23,082 bases of DNA, taken from NCBI GenBank assembly GCA_049509675.1, contig JBEKZQ010000065.1:1-23082 (forward strand). The letters are read 5' to 3'. Below the pieces are notes generated by a model. The model saw nothing but the letters and a program-made list of their open reading frames with translations, was not told where the DNA came from and searched no databases. The DNA comes from JBEKZQ01 sp049509675. GTDB taxonomy: Bacteria; Planctomycetota; Planctomycetia; Pirellulales; Thermoguttaceae. Numbering within the stretch: position 1 is the first letter of the stretch; each line of letters begins with the position of its first letter. Positions 15,032-22,961 of the stretch are shown here, piece after piece. The position numbers were made by a program, and so were the translations under genes.

Positions 15032-15652
15032 TTAGACGCGGCTCTTGTAGCGGCCGCAGCCGTTGAACCGTCCGTGCAGATCGTCGACCAACCAATGGAT
15101 CATGCAGATATGAATACTCTCGACCATACCCATGTCGTCCAAAGGGACGTGCAACCCCGCGCGCTGCATACGCTTGAGCTTGCCGCCGTCGTAGCCGGTC
15201 ATGCCGAAGGTGATCAGGCCGTGGCGATTGGCCCAATCGAAGGCGGCCAGCACATTCGGACTGTTGCCGGAACCGCTGATGCCGATCGCCAGGTCGCCGG
15301 GCCGGCCAAAATTCATCAATTGCTGCACGAACACCTGATCGTAGCCGCAGTCGTTGCCGATGGCCGTGAGCCAGCCCACGTTGTCCGTCAGGCTCAAGAC
15401 CCGCAGTCGCCGCTTGCTCTCGTCGCACAACTCGGCCTGAGGGATGCAACCTTTGCCCAGGTCCTCGCCCAAATGGGAAGCGGTGCAAGCCGATCCGCCG
15501 TTACCGAAAATGAAGACGCAGTTCTCCTGCTCCCAGGCCGCATAGATCAGGTCGCTCAAGTGCCGGACCTCAGCCATGTCGACGCGGTCCAACTCCGTGT
15601 GCAGCCGCTTGAGATAATTCTGGATATCGACTGAAGTACCTAACATCGCCAT
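15032..15652 (-). CDS. gmhA: Sedoheptulose-7-phosphate isomerase
   Basis: Converts sedoheptulose 7-phosphate to D-glycero-D-manno-heptose 7-phosphate, the first step of ADP-heptose synthesis. The 206-residue SIS-domain protein has IFGNGGSACTASHLGEDLGKG (48-68) with E63, AIGISGSGNSPNVLAAFDWA (122-141) for the sugar phosphate, and ESIHICMIHWLVDDLH (178-193) with H181. E63 and H181 line up with the acid/base pair known in E. coli GmhA. The second ATG two codons in is an equally possible start. It is the first gene of the gmhA-hldE-waaF-kinase-glycosyltransferase run. GmmB and HldD functions are not seen in the window. Confidence 0.9.
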   Translation of the reverse strand: MAMLGTSVDIQNYLKRLHTELDRVDMAEVRHLSDLIYAAWEQENCVFIFGNGGSACTASHLGEDLGKGCIPQAELCDESKRRLRVLSLTDNVGWLTAIGNDCGYDQVFVQQLMNFGRPGDLAIGISGSGNSPNVLAAFDWANRHGLITFGMTGYDGGKLKRMQRAGLHVPLDDMGMVESIHICMIHWLVDDLHGRFNGCGRYKSRV

Positions 15653-15832
15653 TCCCTGAATGTCATGCTGTCAACTCAAATTGCCCATTCATCCTGAATA
15701 CCTCATCGCAAAGCATAGTGCAAGGCCTCGCCCGCTCGGATCATTCACGGCTTGGCGATTACGGCGTAGTATGCACCACACTAACCCTGCGAACAATCGG
15801 GGCTAGGCCAAGAATCCATAAAAGGATACCGC

Positions 15833-15849
15833 GGCGGCAAAATGCCGCC
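15833..15849 (-). terminator. Possible terminator-like hairpin after lpxK
   Basis: The perfect 7-bp stem GGCGGCA/TGCCGCC with a three-base loop lies ten bases past the lpxK stop. On the minus strand it is followed only by a short CCTTTTAT stretch about ten bases on. The weak T-run makes intrinsic termination uncertain. The rest of 15653-15858, between lpxK and gmhA, holds nothing else clear apart from a weak TTGTTC-N17-CATACT match reading toward gmhA. Confidence 0.3.
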
Positions 15850-15858
15850 AAGAGCAGT

Positions 15859-16911
15859 TCACGCTGGCAAGAGCGGTTCCAGTCGGTCCTCGAGAAGTTC
15901 CTGGCCGCGAAGGATTTCTAGGCGGACGGCAACTGCCCAAAGCGGCAGGTCGCCCAGGCGGTCGGCGCCGATTTTCGCCAAATCCTTCTGCGTACACAGC
16001 AAGGCTTTCGCCCCCAGGTCGCCGGCCCAGGCAGCCAATCGATCCAGTTCGCATCCGGCAAACCAGTGATGATCGGGAAACTCCCGAAAACCGGCCACCC
16101 GATAACCGCAGGACATCAAGGTGTGGCGAAAACCGGCCGGATTCCCCAGCGCGCAGAATGCGGCCAGCGGCTGATCTTCGAGCGCCGTGATTGGCTGGCG
16201 GTCCCCTCCCGCCGAAACCAGTTCCTTCACCGCATGGGCGACCTCCAGCCAGGCCGCACGGGGGGCCAACTGCTCGACCCGCCGACGGATCTCCTCGCGT
16301 TGCGAATGATCGAGGATGTCGGCGCGGGAGAGGGCCACAACCTGGGCCCGCCGTAGCCCTTCCAGCGGTTCCCGCAGCGTGCCGCGCGGAAAGACTCGCT
16401 CGAACCCGAACGGTTCCAGGGCGTCCAACAGGACGATATCCAGGTCCCGGGCGAGGCGACGGTGCTGGAAAGCGTCGTCCAGCACGAGCACTTGGCAGTC
16501 GAAGTCGGCCACGGCCCTGCGCGCGGCGGCCACACGATCGGGGTCCTGCACGTGGGGCACTCCGGGCAGACTTGCCGCGAGTTCCAGGGCCTCGTCGTTT
16601 TGCTGTCCGCGGCGGACGCCGTAGCCGCGGCTGACGATGCCCACCCGGGCCTTTCGCTCGCCAAACCAGCGGACAAGCCACTCGACGGCCGGCGTTTTGC
16701 CGGTCCCGCCCAGAGTGAGATTGCCGACGCTGACGACCGGCGCGCCCGCACGATGGATGCTGGCCGGATGGGTGTCGAAGCGGTGATTTCTGCGGCGCAC
16801 GGCCCAGGAGTACGGCACTTCGGCCGCCGCCAGGGCCGCGCGCAGCAGGGCCGCCCACGGCCCGCGTTTCCGGCCGCTCACCAGATCTCGGAATTCGGAG
16901 GGTTGGAACAA
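15859..16911 (-). CDS. lpxK: Tetraacyldisaccharide 4'-kinase
   Basis: Phosphorylates the 4' position of the lipid A disaccharide, the sixth step of the Raetz pathway, at the inner membrane. The protein has an N-terminal amphipathic or membrane-associated helix (RGPWAALLRAALAAAEVPYSWAV), the P-loop VSVGNLTLGGTGKTP (60-74), GIVSRGYGVRR, and the LpxK signature LVLDDAFQHRRLARDLDIVLLDA (142-164). The frame is open to an ATG at 16992, but those 27 residues are repeat DNA (16925-17041). The family start (FQPSEFRDLVSGRKRG) coincides with TTG 16911, giving 350 residues. The start is therefore uncertain. It shows that this organism makes lipid A. Confidence 0.92.
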   Translation of the reverse strand: MFQPSEFRDLVSGRKRGPWAALLRAALAAAEVPYSWAVRRRNHRFDTHPASIHRAGAPVVSVGNLTLGGTGKTPAVEWLVRWFGERKARVGIVSRGYGVRRGQQNDEALELAASLPGVPHVQDPDRVAAARRAVADFDCQVLVLDDAFQHRRLARDLDIVLLDALEPFGFERVFPRGTLREPLEGLRRAQVVALSRADILDHSQREEIRRRVEQLAPRAAWLEVAHAVKELVSAGGDRQPITALEDQPLAAFCALGNPAGFRHTLMSCGYRVAGFREFPDHHWFAGCELDRLAAWAGDLGAKALLCTQKDLAKIGADRLGDLPLWAVAVRLEILRGQELLEDRLEPLLPA

Positions 16912-16924
16912 GGCCTGCTGAAGT

Positions 16925-17041
16925 GTGCCACTGGCTCTGCCAGTGCTTCCCCACGGTCTTTCGATACGCCACTGCCCCACTTCTATCCGCAACGCGCTGG
17001 CACGTCAAGGAAGCCCAACGCACTGGCAAAGCCAGTGGCAC
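16925..17041. repeat. Paired-hairpin (BIME-like) element, copy 2
   Basis: The left hairpin CACTGGCTCTGCCAGTG and the right hairpin CACTGGCAAAGCCAGTG are flanked outward by matching GTGC/GCAC bases. They enclose about 80 bases related to the copy at 12178-12313. The left end begins about 13 bases upstream of the inferred lpxK TTG start, so the element supplies the leader of lpxK and may have replaced the ancestral start region. Confidence 0.75.
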
Positions 17042-17077
17042 ACATCTCCCCTCTTTCGTTAGGAGCTCCCTACCCCG

Positions 17078-17797
17078 CTACCACTGCTCGTTCCACTCCG
17101 GCCGGCTGTATTTCTCGGCGGCCAGCCGAGCGGTGTCGGCCTGGGGCCAACCACGCCGCGGCTCGACGGCCTGCCAGGCCGACAACAAAACCGAGCGCAA
17201 ATCGGTCCGTTCCACGGGCAAGTTGGCGACGAAGGCCTCATGCGGCCGCGCGCCGCGGTAGGCCGGCTGCCGTGGCGGCATCCGCAGACAACGGTCGATC
17301 AACTCCAGGGCAAAGTCGTACAACAACGTGCCATGATACAACGTATGATGGCGACGCACGCGAACGCTATTGCCCGAAACTTTACGCCCCTGCATCGCCA
17401 GATCGCTAATGCCCTGGACTTCCAGGCCGGACGCGTGCAAGGCCAAGGCCGCTGCCAGACGGCCCAGCACCAGGCGATGCGTCTGGTCCAACGACTGCAA
17501 CTGCGGGCGCTGCCGATGGCTGAGCACCAGGGCATACATCAAGCAGCCGCGGCCGGCCACCACGGCCGCTCCGCCGCTGATCCGCCGCAGCACGGGGATG
17601 CCCAGGCTGCGGCAGGCGGACCCATGAACCTCGGCAGCGATTCGCGAAGAGCGGCCTACGATCACCAGTGGGCGGTCGGATTCCCAGAGGCGCAGCGTTT
17701 CCTGGGGCTCTGCAGCCCGTTCCGCCTCTTCCAACAGCGCCTCGTCCAGAGCCAGGTTCTCCGCGGGCGTGGGTAGTGTAAGGTCCAAATAGTGCAT
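17078..17797 (-). CDS. Lipoate-protein ligase A family protein
   Basis: A predicted ligase of the LplA/LipB/BirA fold attaching lipoate (or octanoate) to 2-oxoacid dehydrogenase or GcvH lipoyl domains. The 239 residues from ATG 17797 show ENLALDEALLEEA, RRISGGAAVVAGRGCLMYALVL (71-92; RR-GGG-like substrate-binding loop), the catalytic lysine region GRKVSGNSVRVRRHHTLYHGTLLYDF with K139, and a terminal KYSRPEWNEQW. It lacks the small accessory C-terminal domain of E. coli LplA, so it may act as an octanoyl/lipoyl transferase or need a partner. The frame is open farther upstream, but no family sequence is found there. It is divergent from the GIY-YIG gene. Confidence 0.85.
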   Translation of the reverse strand: MHYLDLTLPTPAENLALDEALLEEAERAAEPQETLRLWESDRPLVIVGRSSRIAAEVHGSACRSLGIPVLRRISGGAAVVAGRGCLMYALVLSHRQRPQLQSLDQTHRLVLGRLAAALALHASGLEVQGISDLAMQGRKVSGNSVRVRRHHTLYHGTLLYDFALELIDRCLRMPPRQPAYRGARPHEAFVANLPVERTDLRSVLLSAWQAVEPRRGWPQADTARLAAEKYSRPEWNEQW

Positions 17798-17901
17798 GGG
17801 GTCTATTGTACCGCCACCTCGTGCGACTGCGCAAGGTCGGAAAAAGGGGGACAGTGGTACAGTTTGACCGGAATTGTTGCGGAGTAAAGGGAAAAGCAGC
17901 A

Positions 17902-17930
17902 TTGACCCCATCGGTGGAGTAGCGCATAAT
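17902..17930 (+). promoter_or_regulatory. Sigma-70-type promoter of the GIY-YIG nuclease gene
   Basis: TTGACC at 17902-17907 and CATAAT at 17925-17930 are separated by exactly 17 bases. They lie 31 bases before the ATG of the nuclease gene, which also has AAGGAAGG six bases upstream. This is the best canonical promoter match in the window. Confidence 0.65.
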
Positions 17931-17961
17931 CCCGCCTTCCAAGAGCCAAGGAAGGCAAGCG

Positions 17962-18423
17962 ATGGCCACGAGTGGCGAAGACCCTCACCATTTCGAGTTT
18001 GATCTGGATCGCGGCATCCGCGCGCAGGTGGTGGAAAAACTAGAGGAAAGTCCGCTCTTGCCGTTGGCAAAGGGTGTCGGGCCGCCCCGAAGCGGAATCT
18101 ATGCCTTGTACTACAAGAATGTTCTCGTCTACGTCGGCAAGGCATCGAAAGGCTTGACGAAAAGTGGCCGTACCCTACGGGCTCGCCTGAATGAGCACGT
18201 AAGGAAGATCGGCCGTCGCCAGAACATCACGCTTGCGGATATGCAGTGCCGCTACCTGACGTTTACCAGCGAATGGTGGGTTTTTGCGGCAGAATTTGCC
18301 GTCATTGTCCACTATCGCCCGGCTTGGAACGAAAGCGGCTTTGGAAGCAAGACGCCCGGCAAGGGGCGGCCTGGCACAGAGCGGGTAAGCCGCTGGGATG
18401 ATCTATTTCCCAAAGCTCCGTAG
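17962..18423 (+). CDS. GIY-YIG restriction endonuclease, Eco29kI-like
   Basis: Probable type II restriction endonuclease (153 residues) of the GIY-YIG nuclease superfamily. SGIYALYYKNVLVYVGKA (44-61) gives the two motif strands (Y47, Y57-V-G59). LRARLNEHVRKIG supplies R75 and H79, AAEFAVIVHYRPAWN supplies the metal-binding E111 and N123, and GFGSKTPGKGR with a terminal SRWDDLFP follows. The R-x3-H, E-x11-N and C-terminal GFG-PG-GR-S-WD pattern is that of the Eco29kI family, which cuts CCGCGG; the specificity here is not known. It has its own promoter and ribosome site, and converges on a methyltransferase gene with three bases between the stops. A repair or homing role is less likely because no extra domains are present. 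Confidence 0.82.
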   Translation: MATSGEDPHHFEFDLDRGIRAQVVEKLEESPLLPLAKGVGPPRSGIYALYYKNVLVYVGKASKGLTKSGRTLRARLNEHVRKIGRRQNITLADMQCRYLTFTSEWWVFAAEFAVIVHYRPAWNESGFGSKTPGKGRPGTERVSRWDDLFPKAP

Positions 18424-18426
18424 GCG

Positions 18427-19143
18427 CTACCGTTCGCAGCTATCCCCGTTCCGACAGACGATCCAGAAGCAATGCCGCTTTCGTGCGTGGTGGGCCGTTT
18501 GCCACTTATTGGACATCATCGGGCCGTTGCGAATCTTGATGATAAGGTCGCAGACGGTGAAGCCAGCCGCTTCGGCCATTCGCATGAAGTCGCAATGTGC
18601 CCACCGCGATTTATGGCTATTCACCATGTCGGTGATCTTCGCCAGCAAGAGCCCGTCTGGCTTCAGCACTCGCTTTGCCTGCGCCAGGAACGGCGGGTAA
18701 AGGTAGCTTAACGTCCACCCGTGCTGTTTGCCGCATTCCATCGTTGCCCCAAAATCCACGTCGAAACGCTTGATGCTCTTGTCCCTGCCCTGGGGGCCTA
18801 CGTGGGGTGGATCGTAAACGACAGTGCCGTATGCCCTGTCTTTCACCCCATCCATTACGCGATTGTCGGCCAGAATCATCGGCTGGTGCTGAGGGTCGAT
18901 ATCCATAGACACGACGCGCCGCTTAGAACCGCGCCAGAATCGGCCGGAATTGTAGGTGGCGTCGAGGATCGGCTCGGGTTTGATGGTCGCGTAAAACGCG
19001 AGCATTGCTTCAATCAACTCACCGTCGCTGCCTGTCCAAACGCTGCTTAGGGGTTCGTAGCCACTGCCGCCGCTCGTTTCTGGAGAGTCGGGTACTACGA
19101 TTGGCAGTGTTATCTGTCCGTTGGAAGGTTGCTTTTTTCGCAT
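18427..19143 (-). CDS. DNA methyltransferase-like protein with DPPH motif
   Basis: Predicted SAM-dependent amino-methyltransferase (238 residues). Motif I appears as ILDATYNSGRFW (59-70) and an acidic strand end as VVSMDIDP (78-84). The catalytic motif IV is VYDPPHVGPQGRDKS (109-123), a DPPH variant of the N6A/N4C DPPY/SPPY motif. RVLKPDGLLLAKI (158-170) is the usual following strand. The order I then IV with no large target-recognition domain suggests a small beta- or gamma-like enzyme. ATG 19143 has AGGAGG at a proper distance; the frame is open to 19224 but that part is unneeded. It is convergent with the GIY-YIG gene and is its plausible protecting partner. The base it modifies is not readable from sequence. 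Confidence 0.78.
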   Translation of the reverse strand: MRKKQPSNGQITLPIVVPDSPETSGGSGYEPLSSVWTGSDGELIEAMLAFYATIKPEPILDATYNSGRFWRGSKRRVVSMDIDPQHQPMILADNRVMDGVKDRAYGTVVYDPPHVGPQGRDKSIKRFDVDFGATMECGKQHGWTLSYLYPPFLAQAKRVLKPDGLLLAKITDMVNSHKSRWAHCDFMRMAEAAGFTVCDLIIKIRNGPMMSNKWQTAHHARKRHCFWIVCRNGDSCER

Positions 19144-19484
19144 CGTGTCGTCCTCCTGCTCTTGTATTTGAGTAAAACGCTTAGCAAATGTCCAGTGGCG
19201 CTTAGGCCGCGTTCCCCATAACACGCTCGAAAAGGCCCTCGAAATTCACGAGACTCTCTGAGACTCCGGCCATCGTCGCGGTCGGCAGCCGCGATGAATG
19301 CGGGGGTAGTCGGCAGGTTCTGGCCGGCCGACGACCGTTTGTAGAACATCTGCATCGTTCCCGTGCGCAAAAGCTTGCTCAATCGGAAGTATAGCAGGAA
19401 AGCACCCGAATGACCCATTTCCCGGCTCCGCGCAGGCAATTCGCAGGAAACGACGTTACCAGGCATAACATGGAGAATCTGGAG
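19144..19484. other. Noncoding gap upstream of the methyltransferase gene
   Basis: The gap is 341 bases, between the divergent methyltransferase and GH2-remnant starts. No credible gene, tandem repeat or member of the repeat families described elsewhere was found. It presumably holds promoters for both sides, but no convincing -35/-10 pair was identified. Confidence 0.4.
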
Positions 19485-19853
19485 ATGACCATGCTTCGAC
19501 ACGTGTTTCTTGCCTTCATCCTCTCCGTGTCGCTTCTTGTGCCGACGGCCTTTGCGGCGCCCGTACCCGTGGCCGGTGATGCGCCGGTCCCCGTCGATGG
19601 CCTGCGGCTGGCGAATGCCGCTGTGCTGCCGATGACCGGCACTTGGCGATTCAAGCTCGATCACGGCAAGAGCCCCGCCGTCAAGGGCGAACTCCCGGCT
19701 GACTCATCCATCCCCGCCATTGCTGCCCTCGATGCCTCTGACGCCGACCGGAAGAACAGATCAAAGACTAACAAGGCTCCGCGCTGCGTCCCGGTGAAGC
19801 CATGGCAGAAGCGCCTGTCATCTGGACACGCCCAGAGCACCCTGACACAATAG
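19485..19853 (+). pseudogene. Truncated secreted GH2 (beta-galactosidase-like) N-terminus
   Basis: An open frame of 122 residues from ATG 19485 (an ATG at 19491 is equally possible). It begins with a clear signal peptide (MLRHVFLAFILSVSLLVPTAFAAP). It then carries LPMTGTWRFKLDHGKSPAVKG and DASDADRKN, which resemble the start of secreted family 2 glycoside hydrolases (G-WRF-LD ... WKNI-VPSNWE). Just where the conserved substrate-domain sequence should follow, the frame turns into unrelated KNRSKTNKAPRC and stops. It looks like the leftover 5' end of a large hydrolase gene, possibly cut off when the next gene arrived. It could also be a small secreted protein in its own right. Confidence 0.45.
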
Positions 19854-19912
19854 AGAATGTTCTTTGTCTACTGCTGGCATCGCAAGACACAACAAGAACA
19901 GGAGATGAATTC

Positions 19913-21706
19913 ATGACCCGTGGAGAAAGCGCGTTCGGATCGGCAAGGGAGGAGATTGTTACGGCAGTGCATCGCGCGCTGCGCGTGGGGCTTGGGGCGC
20001 TCTTGGCAATCGTATCCACATCGGGGCCGGCAAGAGCGGCCGAGCCGCCCCGCGGCGCCGACAATCTCGTGAGGGCCGTCAAGGTCCTTCCCGACAAGGC
20101 CCCGGATAGTTCGAGTTTGAAGGCGATGGTGGACACGGTGACGCGCGGCTGCAAATGCAATGACGACAAGATGATCGCTATCGACAATTTCATGCGCATC
20201 AGCCATTACCATCGCGCGTATCCGCCGGGCGGCCCGCCCTTGCTGTGGTTCAACAACTACGGCTGGTCGCTGTGCGGAGGATTGGCCGGGCTGCAAATGT
20301 CTCTCTACGGCCAGATTCCCGGCTGGAGCTGGCGCGGCGTCAGCGTGCCGGGCCACAACATGTCGGAGGCGAAATACGACGGCGCCTGGCATTGGGTCGA
20401 CTGCTTCACCAAGTTCCACACCTGGCGGCCGGATCCGCATGCGCCCAACGGCAGGACCATCGCCTGTCACGAAGACATCAAGGCGGATGCGAAACTCGTC
20501 ACCGAGGCGCTCGTGTACGACGAAGCCGAAAAGATCGTCTATGCCAGGAACAACCGCAAGGAAATGATTGACGGCAAACTCAATTGGACCGCCCCCGCAC
20601 TCTTGGTCTGCGGCGATGAATTGAAGTACTGCTTGTACCTGCGGCACACGGGTCTTGGCGCCGAGTGCAACACGCCGGATCCGCAATGGAGTCCGGCGGT
20701 CTATTCGGCCGAGGTCGACCTGCGGCCCGGCCTGTCGCTGGAGAACACCTGGGAGCAACTGGCCCCGCCCTCGGAAAGCTGGCCCATCAAAGACAACGTC
20801 GCGGTCGGCCATGATTGCGGCAATAAGGATTTGTGCAACGATCCGGGGGCCGGACCGGTCTTGGAGCCCTATTTTCAGCGCGTTCGCAGTTACTCCAACG
20901 GCAGGCTGATTTGTGCGCCTGATTTCAGCAGTGAGGCGGTCATACAGTCGTTCGCGGCCAAGGAGAACGCCAAATACGACAAGGGCGCGATCGTTCCGGA
21001 GAACACCCATGCGCCGGCCAGCGTCACCGTGGCCTTGGACTCTCCGTTTCTGGTGGTCAGGGCCGGCGGTGTCGCCGAAGGCGCCGACAAGGTTGAAGTC
21101 TCCACGGACGGCGGCAAGGGATTCTTCGGAGCGGACCTGAAGAACCTCACCGCCTCGGTCAAGGGCAGACTGTCGGCGTGGGTGCGAGTCACCTTCAAAA
21201 CCTCGCTGAAATCGCTCAGAATCGAAGAGATCGTGATGAACAATGCCGGGGTGCTTCCGTATCTTTCGCCCGGCAGAAACAAGGTATCGGTGACGGTGGC
21301 CGACCCCAAGCTGCTGGGCGAGAATAAACTGGTCGTGACGTACGCCTATGCTCCGGGCTATCGCGACAAGTCGTTCGAAGACTTGTACAAGGAACACAAA
21401 CCGCTGTTCGCCCAGCAGGATGCGCATTGGGCAACGCAGACGCCGACGGTCGTGCAGAAGACCTATACGGCCCGAGACCTGCCCGCGACTTTCGACATCG
21501 ACGTGCCGACGCCGAAGGACAAATATCCGGTCTATCCGCGCATGCTCTTCCTGCGGCGTGAAGTCGTGTCGGCAAGCGGAAAGCCGCTGCCGCTTCCCGG
21601 AAGGGTCCAAACGCCGAAGAAGGGCGCGGACGACGAGTTGAAGACTTTGCCGAACCCGTACCTGATCGGAACGCAACCGCCGCCGGCTGCTGCGGCCGCA
21701 AAATAG
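19913..21706 (+). CDS. Secreted transglutaminase-like protein
   Basis: Exported protein of 597 residues. AGGAG precedes ATG 19913. A hydrophobic stretch at about 25-42 ending in ARAA fits a signal peptide with an unusually long n-region. The catalytic region is NNYGWSLCGGLAGLQMSLYG (115-134) with C121, then GHNMSEAKYDGAWHWVDCF (147-165) with H148 and D163. This is the Cys-His-Asp order of the transglutaminase-like (papain-fold) superfamily. The remaining 400 residues are beta-rich with no recognised catalytic motif, and the tail is Pro/Ala-rich. The substrate is unknown: it could be a protease, a cross-linking enzyme or a peptidoglycan-active enzyme. The frame upstream to 19802 is not needed. 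Confidence 0.75.
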   Translation: MTRGESAFGSAREEIVTAVHRALRVGLGALLAIVSTSGPARAAEPPRGADNLVRAVKVLPDKAPDSSSLKAMVDTVTRGCKCNDDKMIAIDNFMRISHYHRAYPPGGPPLLWFNNYGWSLCGGLAGLQMSLYGQIPGWSWRGVSVPGHNMSEAKYDGAWHWVDCFTKFHTWRPDPHAPNGRTIACHEDIKADAKLVTEALVYDEAEKIVYARNNRKEMIDGKLNWTAPALLVCGDELKYCLYLRHTGLGAECNTPDPQWSPAVYSAEVDLRPGLSLENTWEQLAPPSESWPIKDNVAVGHDCGNKDLCNDPGAGPVLEPYFQRVRSYSNGRLICAPDFSSEAVIQSFAAKENAKYDKGAIVPENTHAPASVTVALDSPFLVVRAGGVAEGADKVEVSTDGGKGFFGADLKNLTASVKGRLSAWVRVTFKTSLKSLRIEEIVMNNAGVLPYLSPGRNKVSVTVADPKLLGENKLVVTYAYAPGYRDKSFEDLYKEHKPLFAQQDAHWATQTPTVVQKTYTARDLPATFDIDVPTPKDKYPVYPRMLFLRREVVSASGKPLPLPGRVQTPKKGADDELKTLPNPYLIGTQPPPAAAAAK

Positions 21707-21756
21707 TCTTATCGCGGATTATTCAAGTTTGCCAATATCAGTGTTCGATTGGGGGG

Positions 21757-21774
21757 TCGAAACAGACCACTAAT
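21757..21774. repeat. Possible terminal fragment of the AGTGGTCTGTCCA element
   Basis: GGTCGAAACAGACCACTA resembles the right end of the copy 1 element (GTCGAAATGGACAGACCA-T), with four bases (TGGA) missing. It lies between two convergent genes. The match is short, so it may be coincidence. Confidence 0.3.
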
Positions 21775-21797
21775 TTTGGGTTCGCGCGCCGCGTCGA

Positions 21798-22922
21798 TCA
21801 AGGCGTTCTTACCTTGAGTGCGAGCAGGCCCTCGCCCCAACTGGCCGAGTACATGATGTGGTTGGCGGCGTCGTAGCGCATTTCAAAGGGCTCGTTGGAA
21901 AACTTCTGCTTGCCGCCCCGGTAGGCCGTCCAGGTGACGCCGTCCTTCTCGGGAGATGTGAAGAAGGGCTGATTCTCGCTGGAACAGGCGGTGTACAGGT
22001 GGCTGCCGTCGCCGCAGATGCCCATGTACCAACTGTAAACCAGTCCTTTTTTCAGGGCTTCCCAGGTGGCGCCGTTGTCGGCGCTGCGGACGGGGTATTG
22101 GTAAGCGCCGGCATAGAGCGTGCCGTCCTTGGTGCGATAAAGCTGTTCGCCGCCGTGGGTCATCTGCAACTTATAGACCAGCCGCCACGTTGCCCCGCCG
22201 TCGGTTGTGCGGAAGAAGCCGCCTTGCTGCGCGGTGAAGAGCCAGGTGTTCGAGTCGCCTTGCCTGGTGGCGGGGTTGTAGAGGAAGAAGACCGCCATGC
22301 CATAGCCGCCCGCCGAACCGTGCGGAGGATCGTGGACAATCCAGCGATTGCCGCCGTCTTTGCTTTCCAGAACACCGCAGTTCCTGGAATTGGCCCAGGG
22401 GGAATGGAAGCTGACCAGCACGTGCTTGAAATCCGTGGGATCGACGTCGATCGAGTAGAGATCGCTGGTGCCAACGGGTTTCTGCGTCGCGGTCCTGAAA
22501 CCCGGCGGGGAAGTCCAGGTATCTCCGCCGTCGTGGGAGACCCAAAACCCCTCGGTGGCGCCGCGCACGCCGTCTACACAATACAAATGCTGGGAATCAT
22601 GGGGGTCGATGGCCAGGTGCAGGGGCTCATCGAGTTTGCCGATCCTCGACCAGGCGGCGCCGCCGTTCGTGGTCTTATAGAGGCCGCCTTTGTCCACATC
22701 GTAGGCGCATACGCAGAGGTAGATGGTGGAGGGATGGGCCGGATCGAGCGTGACGCCCTGGCAAAAAACGTGATTGCTGAGGGTCATGGTGACGCCGGCC
22801 GGCGTGATGTTTTTCCATACGCCGGGCGTCAGGTCAGGCCCGTCGGCTCCGCTGCTGAGAGAGGCCGCGGCCATGGCCAGCAGGAAAGCAAGTCCGCCGA
22901 GAGTGTAGTTTGTTCGTTTCAT
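21798..22922 (-). CDS. Secreted Asp-box (sortilin/BNR-like) beta-propeller protein
   Basis: A 374-residue exported protein. From ATG 22922, MKRTNYTLGGLAFLLAMAAASLSSGADG is a signal peptide. At least five Asp-box turns follow: TTNGGAAW (84-91), SHDGGDTW (129-136), SKDGGNRW (187-194), TTDGGATW (239-246) and SADNGATW (280-287). These are typical of sortilin/VPS10-like and sialidase-like propellers. Hydrophobic SIDVDPTD-HVLV strands between them are the blades. No sialidase catalytic Arg triad or Tyr/Glu pair is evident, so binding or scaffolding is likelier than hydrolysis. The frame upstream to 22976 is repeat DNA and is left out. Confidence 0.8.
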   Translation of the reverse strand: MKRTNYTLGGLAFLLAMAAASLSSGADGPDLTPGVWKNITPAGVTMTLSNHVFCQGVTLDPAHPSTIYLCVCAYDVDKGGLYKTTNGGAAWSRIGKLDEPLHLAIDPHDSQHLYCVDGVRGATEGFWVSHDGGDTWTSPPGFRTATQKPVGTSDLYSIDVDPTDFKHVLVSFHSPWANSRNCGVLESKDGGNRWIVHDPPHGSAGGYGMAVFFLYNPATRQGDSNTWLFTAQQGGFFRTTDGGATWRLVYKLQMTHGGEQLYRTKDGTLYAGAYQYPVRSADNGATWEALKKGLVYSWYMGICGDGSHLYTACSSENQPFFTSPEKDGVTWTAYRGGKQKFSNEPFEMRYDAANHIMYSASWGEGLLALKVRTP

Positions 22923-22961
22923 GCGAGTGATGGCGCCAATCAACTGATGCCGATGAACTGC

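Noticed and set aside
15012..15488. Upstream extension of hldE giving a 657-residue protein
   Set aside because: It is out-of-frame gmhA sequence; the hldE ATG at 15011 has a good ribosome site.
15768..15796. Promoter toward gmhA (TTGTTC-N17-CATACT, minus strand)
   Set aside because: Only partial matches to both boxes; not enough to call as a feature.
17841..17870. GGGGGACAGTGGTACAGTTT stretch as an operator upstream of the nuclease gene
   Set aside because: Better explained as a half copy of the GGGGACAGT repeat; no symmetric site for a regulator was evident.
19868..21676. 602-codon minus-strand frame opposite the transglutaminase-like gene
   Set aside because: Arg/His/Val-rich mirror translation; the plus-strand frame has a signal peptide, ribosome site and catalytic motif.
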